Shown piece after piece: positions 18,861-27,587 of a stretch of 64,000 nucleotides of DNA. This stretch comes from Haloplanus litoreus (GTDB taxonomy: Archaea > Halobacteriota > Halobacteria > Halobacteriales > Haloferacaceae). Numbering within the stretch: the first letter of the stretch is position 1; every line of letters begins with the position of its first letter. Both the position numbers and the translations under genes were made by a program. The notes beneath the pieces are model-generated. The model ran no database searches. It was not told where the DNA came from and worked only from the letters and a program-made list of their open reading frames with translations. The stretch lies in NCBI RefSeq assembly GCF_042677945.1, contig NZ_JBHUDN010000005.1. One strand, written 5' to 3'.

Positions 18861-20549
18861 ATGAACACGATACGGGCCGTCCTCGTCGCGTGCGTGGTGG
18901 TGGCGACGCTCGGATCGCCGGGCGTCGGCGCCGCGACGGCCGCCGAGGACTGCACGTTTCCGATCACGCGCACTGACGCGACGGGGACCGACGTGACCCT
19001 GTCGGCCGATCCCGACGAGGTGGTCACGCTCAACCCGAGTGCGGCACAGACGATGTACGAAATCGACGCCTGGGACGACGTCGTCGGCGTCTCGTCGTTC
19101 GCCGACTACCTCCCCGGTGCCGACGAGAAGACGACGGTCGGGTCGGGCAACACCGACGCCACGGTCGAGCGGACTATCGCGCTCGATCCGGACCTCGTTC
19201 TCGCGCCGAACACGATCGACGACTCCGTGGTGTCGCAACTCCGGGCCGCCGGGCTGACGGTGTACAAGTTCGAGGCGGCCGAGACCCTCGACGATATCGT
19301 CGAGAAGACGCGGCTGACGGGCGAACTCGTGGGCGCCTGCGAGGGCGCCGACTCCCGCGCCGACGAGATGGAGCGCCAACTCGACGTGATCGAGGGTGCG
19401 GTCGACGGCGTCGACCGGCCGAAGGTGTTCTACACCTTCTTCGGTTTCACCGCCGGAGACGGCACCTTCGTCCACGAGGTGATCGAGACGGCGGGCGGGG
19501 ACAACATCGCCGCCGACACCGCCGATATCAACGCGAGCGGTGGCGACACGTCGGGGTACTTCGTCGCCAGTTCGGAGATCGTCGTCGCGGCCGATCCCGC
19601 GTGGTTCGTCCTGAGCAGCGACGAGTACGACCGCGCGACGGTGCCGTCCGGTGCCGGTGGCGTCTACGAGGAGACGACCGCCTACCGGGAGGGGAACGCG
19701 GTCGTCCTCGACGCCAACGACATCAGCCAACCGGCCCCGCGCATCGTCGACGCGATTCTCGACCTCGTACAGGTCCTTCATCCCGAGGCCTACGAGACGG
19801 AGATCGAGGACCGCGTCGAACGCGATTCGCTCGACAGCGACCGCGGGACGACGACCGAACGTCTCGCCGACGGGAGCGTCGACCTCCGAGCGTCGAACGT
19901 CGGCCGCTCGGATCGGGTGCGTTTCGACCTGCCCGCGCGGGCGAACGCGACGGTCGACGTGCGCCGGGTCAACGTCACGCTCTCGACGGTGAACCCCACG
20001 TTCGAACTCCGACTGGCGTACGGCGGCAACCACACGGCGCCGAACGGGACTCGCGCCCTCGAATCGCTACGCCTCTCCGGCAACGGCATCTTCACCGGCG
20101 ATATCGATCACCTGACGCTCCGCCTGGCCGTGAACCGTAGCCGACTCGACGGGGCCGACCCCGACACGATCACGCTCTACCGGTCGAACGGCACCGCGTG
20201 GGTGCCCCTGCAGACGACGCGGGTGAACGCGACGTCGAACGGGACGGCCGCGAACGACACGCTCGTCTACGAGGCGCGGACCACCGGCTTCTCGCCGCTG
20301 CTTCTGGCCGCCGCCGAGCCAACCGCCTCGACGCCGGTGACGAACGCGACGGCCACGCCGGCGGCGACGGCGACGGCGACGCCCACCGCGGTGTCGACGT
20401 CGGCGTCCCGGACGCCGACACCGGCTGCGACGGCCGCGACGACGACCGATTCCCCGCCGTCGACGCCCGGGAACGCGCCCGGGTTCGGGGCGCTGGTCGC
20501 GGCGCTGGCGATACTCCTCGCCACGACCGCCGCGAGGGGGCGACGATGA
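18861..20549 (+). CDS. PGF-CTERM-anchored ABC substrate-binding protein (BtuF/FecB type)
   Basis: 562 aa. Sec signal peptide (VLVACVVVATLGSPGVGAATA). A periplasmic-binding domain of the iron-siderophore/cobalamin class follows: DPDEVVTLNPSAAQTMYEIDAWDDVVGVSS, IALDPDLVLAP, VFYTFFGFTAGDGTFVHEVIETAGG. A carbohydrate- or Ig-like beta domain comes near 350-470, then a Thr/Pro/Ala-rich stalk. The C-terminal tripartite tail is APGFGALVAALAILLA with RGRR. The PGF motif, helix and basic end mark it for archaeosortase A processing and lipid anchoring. Permease and ATPase genes are not adjacent. Overlaps the next gene by 4 bases. Confidence 0.88.
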   Translation: MNTIRAVLVACVVVATLGSPGVGAATAAEDCTFPITRTDATGTDVTLSADPDEVVTLNPSAAQTMYEIDAWDDVVGVSSFADYLPGADEKTTVGSGNTDATVERTIALDPDLVLAPNTIDDSVVSQLRAAGLTVYKFEAAETLDDIVEKTRLTGELVGACEGADSRADEMERQLDVIEGAVDGVDRPKVFYTFFGFTAGDGTFVHEVIETAGGDNIAADTADINASGGDTSGYFVASSEIVVAADPAWFVLSSDEYDRATVPSGAGGVYEETTAYREGNAVVLDANDISQPAPRIVDAILDLVQVLHPEAYETEIEDRVERDSLDSDRGTTTERLADGSVDLRASNVGRSDRVRFDLPARANATVDVRRVNVTLSTVNPTFELRLAYGGNHTAPNGTRALESLRLSGNGIFTGDIDHLTLRLAVNRSRLDGADPDTITLYRSNGTAWVPLQTTRVNATSNGTAANDTLVYEARTTGFSPLLLAAAEPTASTPVTNATATPAATATATPTAVSTSASRTPTPAATAATTTDSPPSTPGNAPGFGALVAALAILLATTAARGRR

Positions 20550-23257
20550 CCGGACTCAGCCGTGGTCACGGTGCGCTCACGGCGACGGCGCTCGTCCTCC
20601 TCACGCTGCTCGTGGCGGCGCCGGCGACCGGTGCAGCCGTCGCGGTCGGCGAGACGAGCGTCTCGCCGACGACCGTTTCGACCGGCACGACGGTCACGCT
20701 CGACCTCTCGGTGAACGCGACCGGTGTGAACACCAGCGACGGGACGACCGGCGCGACCGTCACGGCGACGGCGCCGCCGGCGCTCGACCTCTCCGGCGCG
20801 ACGGCGACGGCCGAGAACGCGACGCCGAACGCGACTGGCGTGACCGCGTCCGTCGACGGCGCGGCGAACGCGGTGGTCGTCTCGTGGGACGACGACGCCG
20901 GGACCGGCGCCGAGACGGTCGCGGTGACCGTCTCCGTCGACGGCGTCGCGGTCGGGCGCACGGGAGAGCACGACCTGACGGCGACGGTGGACGCCGACGG
21001 CGACGGCGCCACGGACGCCCGGGGGACGGTCGGCACCGTCACCGCTGCGGCGACCACGAGCGAGCGGAGCGTCACGAGCAACGGGACCGTCCTCTACCTC
21101 GGCGAGGAGGACGTGGACCTGACCGGACTCGACGGCGCGGCACCGGCGGGGGCCGACGACCGATTCTACGGCGTCGGCGGCGTCGCCGAGGGCGAGGGTG
21201 CGTTCGCCGACGACACGGTCGCCGTGGACGTGACGCCGGGCAACGGCTTCGTCCCCGGAACCTACGCGTTCGCGGCCGGGGGTGAGTCGTCGTTCACCGT
21301 CGAACACCCGAACGTGACGGACGTGGACCTCTATCCCGGCGAGGCCGCAGCCGGGACCGAAGTGGCCGGCTCCTCCATCCCGCCGAGCGTCGAGACGCTC
21401 ACGGTCGATCCGGACTTCGACTTCGCGGCGGCCGACAATGCGACCCTGGTCGTCGAGAACGGGGACGGACTGACGGTCACCGACGAACTCACCGCCGACC
21501 CAACGGTGGCGACCGACGACGAGACGATCACCCTCGACGTGGCGGACCTCGCCGTCGGAACCTACACGGTCCGGGTCGAGGGCGCCGACGACCTGGACCA
21601 CGTGAACGCGACGACGACGGTCCGGATCCGTGCGGAGGCACGCACCGTCTCGCTGAGTCGAACGCGCGTCGCCCGCGGCGAGACGACGGTGGCGACGGTG
21701 AGCGGAACGCCGGGTGCGACCCGGTACGTTCGCCTGCCGGTCGGGGCCCTGCGTGACGGCGAATCGGTGACCGTCCCCACCGCGAAGGCGGTCTTCGGCG
21801 GGGCCGAGGGGCTGGTCTTCATCGGTGCCGATGCGGACGCGGACGCCCTCTTCGCGGTGGTCTCCCTCGACGACGATGGCTTCGCCAGGGTCGAAATCGG
21901 GACGGAGCGTCTGGACGAGACCACACACGACGTGGCGGTTTCGCGAAACGCCACGGCAGACGCCGAGTCGACCGTTCCCCTCACCGTCACCGACCGTCGC
22001 GTCACGGTGGCGGCCGACCGGACGAACCTCACCGTCGGCGAGACGGTCGCCGTCTCGGGACGGGCCCGCGGTGCGGACGACGTGAAACTCTACGCCTCCG
22101 TCGGCGGGGAGTACGCCCCGCTGTACGAGGACACGGAGGGCGACGAACTCGCGGAGGCCCGCGTCGACGACGGGTCGTGGTCGGTCGACCTCGACACCCG
22201 GACGGCCCTCACCGTCCCCGGTCGGTACCACGTCGTCGCCGTCGCCGACCCCGGCGACGACCGCCTGGGATCGACGGCCAGCATCTCCACGGCGACGCTC
22301 AACGGCTTCGACGACACCGCCACGACGACCGTTCGGACGACCGACCCGTCGCCCTCGGCGTCGGTCTCGCAGTCACGCATCGCCACGACGGCGGGCGACG
22401 AGGTACGCGTCGACGGCCGCGCGCCCGGGCCGGCCGAGACGGTGCGTGCCTACGTCGTCTCGCCCCGCGGCGTGGTCGACCCTCGCGACCTGAGCGTCGA
22501 CGACGACGACGGCTTCGACTTCGACTACGCCGCCTTCGATACGCCCGGCACCTATCGCATCCTCGTCGTCTCCTCCGGCCGCGACGGCGCCTTCGCCACC
22601 GCCGACGGGGGCGACGCGGCCGCGGTCACGGACGAACTCTCGGGAGCGGAGACGGCGAGCGAGGCCGAGGCCGTCCTCCGCGACGCCTACGGGGGTGCCG
22701 GCGTCGACGACCGGATCGTCGCTCTGAACGTCACCGCGACCGACCCCCGCGTGCGCGTTGAGGCGGTTACCCACCGCGACGACGAACTCGTCGTACGGGG
22801 TACCTCGAACCGCGAGAACGGGACGACGGTCCTCCTCGACCTCCGGAACGGATCGACCGTCGCCGCCGCGGCGGACGCGGACGTGAACGCCTCGGGCAGC
22901 TGGCGGACGACCGTCGACGTGTCGGCGCTCGACGGCGGCGAGTACGCCCTCCGAGCCGAGACGGCCGACGTGACCGACACGCGGACGCTGCGTCTGGACG
23001 ACGCGACGTCGACGGGCGCGACGACCCCGGCGCCGACGGCGACGGCGACGGCGACGCCGGCCACCCCGACGGAGACGCCCGTGGCCACGACGGCGGCCAC
23101 TGCCACGCGGACGGCCGAACGCGCCGGCATCGGGGGCGAGACGCGCGGGACGGCCGACCGGGCCACCCGGACCGCGACGACCGGCGACGGCTTCGGTCCG
23201 CTGGTCGCCCTCGTGGCGGCGCTCTCGGCGCTCCTCGCCGCGCGTCGACGTTCGTAG
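20546..23257 (+). CDS. Large PGF-CTERM cell-surface protein with Ig-like domains
   Basis: 903 aa from ATG 20546, which overlaps the previous stop (ATGA). Signal peptide ALTATALVLLTLLVAAPATGAA. Repeated beta-sandwich-like segments (VGETSVSPTTVSTGTTVTL, RTRVARGETTVATVSG, DRTNLTVGETVAVSGRA, SQSRIATTAGDEVRVDGRA) resemble one another and suggest several Ig-like modules. Many N-x-T/S sequons imply glycosylation. Near the end are a Thr/Pro stalk and GFGPLVALVAALSALLAARRRS, a PGF-CTERM-like tail with DGFGP. Coupled translation implies it works with the upstream binding protein. No enzymatic motif was seen. Confidence 0.8.
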   Translation: MTGLSRGHGALTATALVLLTLLVAAPATGAAVAVGETSVSPTTVSTGTTVTLDLSVNATGVNTSDGTTGATVTATAPPALDLSGATATAENATPNATGVTASVDGAANAVVVSWDDDAGTGAETVAVTVSVDGVAVGRTGEHDLTATVDADGDGATDARGTVGTVTAAATTSERSVTSNGTVLYLGEEDVDLTGLDGAAPAGADDRFYGVGGVAEGEGAFADDTVAVDVTPGNGFVPGTYAFAAGGESSFTVEHPNVTDVDLYPGEAAAGTEVAGSSIPPSVETLTVDPDFDFAAADNATLVVENGDGLTVTDELTADPTVATDDETITLDVADLAVGTYTVRVEGADDLDHVNATTTVRIRAEARTVSLSRTRVARGETTVATVSGTPGATRYVRLPVGALRDGESVTVPTAKAVFGGAEGLVFIGADADADALFAVVSLDDDGFARVEIGTERLDETTHDVAVSRNATADAESTVPLTVTDRRVTVAADRTNLTVGETVAVSGRARGADDVKLYASVGGEYAPLYEDTEGDELAEARVDDGSWSVDLDTRTALTVPGRYHVVAVADPGDDRLGSTASISTATLNGFDDTATTTVRTTDPSPSASVSQSRIATTAGDEVRVDGRAPGPAETVRAYVVSPRGVVDPRDLSVDDDDGFDFDYAAFDTPGTYRILVVSSGRDGAFATADGGDAAAVTDELSGAETASEAEAVLRDAYGGAGVDDRIVALNVTATDPRVRVEAVTHRDDELVVRGTSNRENGTTVLLDLRNGSTVAAAADADVNASGSWRTTVDVSALDGGEYALRAETADVTDTRTLRLDDATSTGATTPAPTATATATPATPTETPVATTAATATRTAERAGIGGETRGTADRATRTATTGDGFGPLVALVAALSALLAARRRS

Positions 23258-23378
23258 TTCGGCGTCGTGCGACCGCCGTCGTCCGTCGCAGTGAAAACCC
23301 CTCGGCTCCAATCGCGGGTGTGATGTACGCCGACTCCCCCGGCCGGCCGCCGACCGGCCACCCCTCGGCCCGCCCCGC

Positions 23379-24785
23379 ATGAACGTCTGCATCCGCGGCA
23401 TCTACACGACTGCGCTCACCCGGCGGTTCCTCGACGCCGGCCACGCCGTCGTCGACGCCTCCGACCCAATCCGCGAGCGGTTCGACGCGAACTTCGGGGC
23501 GGCCCCGAACGACGTGCGCGTCGAGACGACCCGGGACCGACAGGGCGTGGGCGTGGCCGGTGACGCCGACGCGGTGGCGACGGCCGTCGACGAACTCACC
23601 CCGACCCGCGACACCTTCACCTGGGACTCGCCCGCCCCGCGGGACGCCATCTTCGATGCGCGCGTGACGGAGACGCTCGGCAGCGGTGCGATCTGTGACC
23701 TCGGCGACACCGAGGGTTTCCTCCCGTTCGGCAACGCCGCCGACCACGTCACCGTCGGCGACCAACTCCGGGTTCGCGTCGCCGAGTCCGCGGCCCCGTG
23801 GATCGACCGTCGGCCCGTCCTCGACACCGACGTGCGGGTGCGGGCGGGACCGGCGACGCTCGTCCACGGCGCGTCGGGCGTGACCGTCGACGCCCGCGAC
23901 GACGCTGCCGGCCGCGAACTCGCCGGGATGACCGATCTCCTCGGTATCGACCCGCCCGATGGCTGGGGGCTTCGCTGGGCCGACGCGGCGACCGACGCCG
24001 ACATGGCAGCGCTGGAGGCGGCCCTCTCCCGGGCGGTCGACCGCGCCGAGGCGGTACCCGTCGGCGACCCCGTCGACCCCGTTCGTCGGGTCGCGGCCCC
24101 CGGCGCGACGACGTGGGTGTGGTTCGGCCGCGAAGCCCGATTCGCCCTCGACGCGGACCGCCGGGCGGTGACGGCGACGATGCACGGGCACCACCGCGTC
24201 AAGGCGGCGTCGTCGGACGCGAGCCGCGCCGTGGACCTCGTGGAGGCACTGTCGACCGACGGCGACGAGTTCGCCCGGGCGGACGGCGACTTCCCCTTCG
24301 AGGCCGTCACCGACACCTTCGGTCCGCTCGCCGGTGACAGCGTCCGCCTCGAACACGGCAAACCCGACGGCCGACTGATCGTCCTCGGCCGGGCCGACGT
24401 GGCCGACCGGGACCCCGACGGCACGCTCACGCTCCGTCGGGAGATGACCGCCGGCGGCACCTACGATGCCCTCGGCGTCGACCGTGAGTCGGGCGACGTC
24501 GCGACCACGAAGGTCCGCGAGGGGCGGTGGTGGTACCCCACCGTCTACCGTGGTGCGGACGGGGAGCGGAAGGGGACCTACGTCAACGTCTGTACGCCAG
24601 TCGAGTGTTTCCCCGACGCCGTCCGTTACGTCGACCTCCACGTGGACGTGGTGAAAGGGCCCGACGGCGAGGTCCGCCGGGTCGACGACGACGAACTCGA
24701 TGCGGCCGTCGACGCCGGGCGGGTCTCGCCGGCGCTCGCCGAGAAGGCACGCTCGGTCGCGTCGAGTCTGGAGAACGCCATCTGA
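23379..24785 (+). CDS. FAU-1-like DUF402 RNA-binding protein/ribonuclease
   Basis: 468 aa, the usual size of archaeal FAU-1 (AU-1) proteins, which combine an S1-like N-terminal part (RNase E/G-like) with a C-terminal DUF402 domain. Seen: MNVCIRGIYTTALTRRFLDAGHAVVDAS, the S1-like stretch FDARVTETLGSGAICDLGDTEGFLPFGN, and the DUF402 core DALGVDRESGDVATTKVREG...YVNVCTPVECFPDAVRYVDLHVDVV. FAU-1 binds AU-rich RNA and has been linked to 5S rRNA maturation. The start at 23379 lies just past an in-frame low-quality region. Confidence 0.85.
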   Translation: MNVCIRGIYTTALTRRFLDAGHAVVDASDPIRERFDANFGAAPNDVRVETTRDRQGVGVAGDADAVATAVDELTPTRDTFTWDSPAPRDAIFDARVTETLGSGAICDLGDTEGFLPFGNAADHVTVGDQLRVRVAESAAPWIDRRPVLDTDVRVRAGPATLVHGASGVTVDARDDAAGRELAGMTDLLGIDPPDGWGLRWADAATDADMAALEAALSRAVDRAEAVPVGDPVDPVRRVAAPGATTWVWFGREARFALDADRRAVTATMHGHHRVKAASSDASRAVDLVEALSTDGDEFARADGDFPFEAVTDTFGPLAGDSVRLEHGKPDGRLIVLGRADVADRDPDGTLTLRREMTAGGTYDALGVDRESGDVATTKVREGRWWYPTVYRGADGERKGTYVNVCTPVECFPDAVRYVDLHVDVVKGPDGEVRRVDDDELDAAVDAGRVSPALAEKARSVASSLENAI

Positions 24786-24796
24786 GCGTCGCGGTG

Positions 24797-25744
24797 TCAC
24801 CGCTCGCCGGTACCGCCGGTGATCGCACTCGCGAGCGCCCCCCTGACGACCGCTTCGGCCCCGAACCGCGTGAGACGGAGTTCGGGCACGTTCGTCACCA
24901 CCAGATCGGGCAGTCGCTCGCGCACCGGGTCGAGGACGCGGTCGGGGTGGTTGCGCGCCACGCCCCCACCGACGACTACGGTTCTGGGCGCGTAGGCGTG
25001 GACGACTGTGGCGACGCCGATGGCGTTCCAGCGCGCCACCCGATCGACGACCGACGCCGCGAACGTGTCGCCAGTACCCGCCGCGTCGAAGACGGCCGCG
25101 GCGTCGAGGTCGGGGTCGTCGAGGGGGAGCGTCGTCGTCTCGCCAGCGTGGAGATCACGGGCGTAGTCCGGGACGTTGGCGCCCGAGCAGTACGCCTCCC
25201 AGTGACCCGTTCCCCCGCAGCCACAGGATCGCCGGCTCTCGGGGTCGACGGTGATGTGACCCACCTCGGCGGCGTTCCCGTCCCACCCCGAGAGAACGTT
25301 GTCGTCGACGACCGCACCGGCGCCGATGCCGGTCGAAATCGTCAGATACACCAGATTCTCACCGCCGTCGCCGAAGAATCGCTCGCCGACGGCGGCGGCC
25401 GTTGCGTCGTTGTGGAGCGTGATCCGGCCGGTCGAACACAGGGTTTCGAGCGGACCGACCAGCGGGACGTGATCGACGCTCGGCAGGTTGGGTGGCTCGA
25501 CGACCGCTCCCACTCCCGGGTCGAGCGGTCCCGCGGCGCCGACGCCCGCCGCGACGACAGCCGCGGGCGCGACGTCGGCGTCCGCACACGCCGCTCGGAC
25601 GGCGTCGAGGACCGCCTCGGTGACGGCGACGCCCGTCGTCGTCGGCGTGCGAGCGCGGTGTGACCCGGCGATTCGGCCGGCGCGGTCGCCGACGACCGCA
25701 CGAATCGTCGTCGCCCCGAGGTCGACGCCGAGATACGTCGCCAT
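24797..25744 (-). CDS. ROK family sugar kinase (glucokinase-like)
   Basis: 315 aa. ATP-dependent hexose kinase family. N-terminal phosphate-1 motif GVDLGATTIRAVVGD; catalytic-base region HNDATAAAVGE; STGIGAGAVVDD; and the ROK zinc signature CGCGGTGHWEAYCSG. The adenosine-binding VVGGGVARN is near residue 265. Glucokinase is the likeliest activity but N-acetylmannosamine-type kinases cannot be excluded. The UspA-like gene lies four bases upstream on the same strand, so the two probably form an operon. The 3' end nearly touches the convergent FAU-1 gene. Confidence 0.9.
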   Translation of the reverse strand: MATYLGVDLGATTIRAVVGDRAGRIAGSHRARTPTTTGVAVTEAVLDAVRAACADADVAPAAVVAAGVGAAGPLDPGVGAVVEPPNLPSVDHVPLVGPLETLCSTGRITLHNDATAAAVGERFFGDGGENLVYLTISTGIGAGAVVDDNVLSGWDGNAAEVGHITVDPESRRSCGCGGTGHWEAYCSGANVPDYARDLHAGETTTLPLDDPDLDAAAVFDAAGTGDTFAASVVDRVARWNAIGVATVVHAYAPRTVVVGGGVARNHPDRVLDPVRERLPDLVVTNVPELRLTRFGAEAVVRGALASAITGGTGER

Positions 25745-25748
25745 CCCG

Positions 25749-26195
25749 TCACTCGGTGCCGGTGCGGACGTAGAGGACCGGACAGGGGGCGGACAGCAGG
25801 ATCTGCTGGCCGACGCTCCCGAAGACGGCTTTCCCGGTCGGTGACCGGTCCCGCCCGCCGACGACGACCACGTCGGCGTCCACAGTCTCGGCTACCTCGA
25901 CGACGGCGTCGCCCGGATCACCGATCCGGCCGCGAACCTCCCACTCAACGCCCGCCCCGTCGAGTACCTCCTCGAGGTCACGGATCGTCGCATCGCGTCT
26001 CGCCACGTCGTCGGTGGTGGGGTCGTCGAAGTGAAGCGCCGACAGCGTCTTCTCGTACCCTTCCTGGCTGAACACGCGCACGAGAACGACTCGGGCGCCG
26101 GTCGGGACGGCGATATCGACCGTCTCCTCCGCCAGCCGCGCCACCCGTTCGTGATCCCGCGGTCCGACGGCCACCAGCATGGTATCTATCGCCAT
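25749..26195 (-). CDS. Universal stress protein (UspA) family
   Basis: 148 aa from the ATG giving MAIDTMLVAVGPRDHERV. The Rossmann-like Usp fold is supported by the ATP-binding motif near the end, VVVGGRDRSPTGKAVFGSVGQQIL, a variant of G2xG9GS/T, with terminal CPVLYVR. The upstream part of the same frame is not coding-like. The gene lies 4 bases before the ROK kinase start. ATP-binding stress protein in the cytoplasm; specific role unknown. Confidence 0.88.
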   Translation of the reverse strand: MAIDTMLVAVGPRDHERVARLAEETVDIAVPTGARVVLVRVFSQEGYEKTLSALHFDDPTTDDVARRDATIRDLEEVLDGAGVEWEVRGRIGDPGDAVVEVAETVDADVVVVGGRDRSPTGKAVFGSVGQQILLSAPCPVLYVRTGTE

Positions 26196-26285
26196 ACTTC
26201 GCGGGTTCGACGGCGGCATACAAATCCCTGTCCCCACATATGCCCGATCACCATCCCTACGTACACCCCGCCCCATCCACGAGTC

Positions 26286-27023
26286 ATGCTCACGACGGAC
26301 CTCTCCGACCGGGTCGCCCTGGTGACGGGGAGCGCGAAGGGAATCGGCCGCGAACTCGCCCTCTCGATGGCGGAGGCGGGGGCGGCCGTCGCGGTTCACT
26401 ACCACACGAGCGCCGAGGCGGCGCGGGCGACGGCGGCGGTGGCCCGGGAGGAGAGCGGCCGCGCGACGACGGTCCAAGGCGACGTGACCGACCCCGACGA
26501 CGTGGACGCGATGTTCGACGCTATCGAGAGCGACCTGGGCACCGTCGACCTCCTCGTCAACAACGTCGGCGACTTCGCGCCCCGACACTGGGCGGATATC
26601 GATTTCGAGACGTGGAACCGGGTGCTGGAGACGAACCTCAACGGCACCTACCTCTGCTCGAAACGGGCACTACCGGCCATGCGCGAGGCCGGGTTCGGCC
26701 GTATCGTCAACGTCGGCTACGCGGGAACGGAACGGGCGCTGGTCTACCCCAAGAACTTCCCCTACCTCGTCGCGAAGACGGGCGTCATCATGTTCACGCG
26801 GATGCTCGCCAACGACACCACCGAGGACGGTATCACGGTCAACTGCGTCTCACCCTACGTCGTCGAGAACTCGGACGAGTTCCCCGCCGAGGCGCCACGG
26901 GGCCGGTGGGCCTCCTTCTCGGACCTGCGGCAGGTGCTCTTTTTCTTCCTCGACCCGGACAGCGGGTACGTGAGCGGCGAGAACGTAGAGGTCGACGGGG
27001 GCTGGATTCCCGAGGCGCTGTAG
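26286..27023 (+). CDS. SDR family oxidoreductase
   Basis: 245 aa classical short-chain dehydrogenase from ATG 26286. NAD(P)-binding VTGSAKGIGRELAL, NNVG (for NNAG), the active-site Tyr/Lys in YLVAK, and a C-terminal SGYVSGENVEVDGGW typical of 3-oxoacyl-ACP reductases and related enzymes. Odd: the segment normally carrying the catalytic Ser reads IVNVGYAGTERAL. Gly is at the expected position 13 before the Tyr and Thr is next, so the Ser is lost or replaced. Substrate unknown. Divergent from the UspA gene. Confidence 0.87.
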   Translation: MLTTDLSDRVALVTGSAKGIGRELALSMAEAGAAVAVHYHTSAEAARATAAVAREESGRATTVQGDVTDPDDVDAMFDAIESDLGTVDLLVNNVGDFAPRHWADIDFETWNRVLETNLNGTYLCSKRALPAMREAGFGRIVNVGYAGTERALVYPKNFPYLVAKTGVIMFTRMLANDTTEDGITVNCVSPYVVENSDEFPAEAPRGRWASFSDLRQVLFFFLDPDSGYVSGENVEVDGGWIPEAL

Positions 27024-27058
27024 TCGCACTGCGGTCACCGACCGACCCGCGCGTTCGG

Positions 27059-27136
27059 ACGGACCGTTGGCCGTCACGTCCGGCCGTCGTCGTCCCCGTG
27101 GCGGGCGGCGGACGGGAACCAGTTACAACGATCCGT
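27059..27136 (-). repeat. Palindromic stop-codon-associated element, copy B
   Basis: Minus-strand start ACGGATCGTTGTAACTG, one base after the TGA of the DUF5611 gene. The far end (27059-27070, ACGGACCGTTGG) matches the inverted arm at 10 of 12 positions. The middle has diverged from copies A and C. It lies between convergent genes, so it could serve as a terminator. Confidence 0.65.
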
Positions 27137-27137
27137 C

Positions 27138-27530
27138 TCAGGCGTTCGGCACGTCGTCGGGGTCGTCCTCGACGGAGCGTTTCATCGAGTCACGGCGGGA
27201 TTTGGCGTCCCGGCCCGTCACTTCCAGCAGGAAGTCGTTCTTGGCGCTGACGGCGTCCTCGGCGGCGTCGGCGTTCCCCTCTTCGATCACCTGCGCGGCG
27301 GGTTTCTCCTCGAAGTGGACCGCGAGTTTGTCCTTCTTGCCGCTGTATTCGGACGCGCCCGCGACGATGCGTTCGAACACGGGGTTGTCGGGTTCCTCGA
27401 CGACGTAGAGGTCGCTGCCCTTGTACTCCTCCGTCCCCGTGACCGGACCGAAGTAGCCCTCGACCGTCCCCTTGAGATCCGGTGCGTTCTCCTCCAGGGT
27501 TTCCCCGCGACGCATCTTGTACTCCTTCAT
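27138..27530 (-). CDS. DUF5611 family protein
   Basis: 130-aa acidic protein starting MKEYKMRRGETLEE, which matches my memory of the haloarchaeal DUF5611 family. The first ~90 residues (GTVEGYFGPVTGTEEYKGSDLYVVEEP; YSGKKDKLAVHF) form the conserved part. The C-terminus is charged and variable. No signal peptide or membrane segment. Function unknown. Palindrome copy B begins one base after its stop codon. It is convergent with the SDR gene. Confidence 0.82.
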   Translation of the reverse strand: MKEYKMRRGETLEENAPDLKGTVEGYFGPVTGTEEYKGSDLYVVEEPDNPVFERIVAGASEYSGKKDKLAVHFEEKPAAQVIEEGNADAAEDAVSAKNDFLLEVTGRDAKSRRDSMKRSVEDDPDDVPNA

Positions 27531-27587
27531 GGACCCTGGTTCGGAAGGCGGCGGTTTACCAGTTTCGTCCTCCGTGTACGGCCGTGG

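Noticed and set aside
20198..20545. N-terminal extension of the large surface protein
   Set aside because: It overlaps the 3' end of the upstream binding-protein gene in another frame and is Arg/Asp-rich. The ATG at 20546 is followed by a proper signal peptide.
24797..27023. Sugar-catabolic or defence island (ROK, UspA, SDR)
   Set aside because: Ordinary housekeeping-type genes with no mobile-element marks; the SDR gene is divergent, so a single functional island is not supported.
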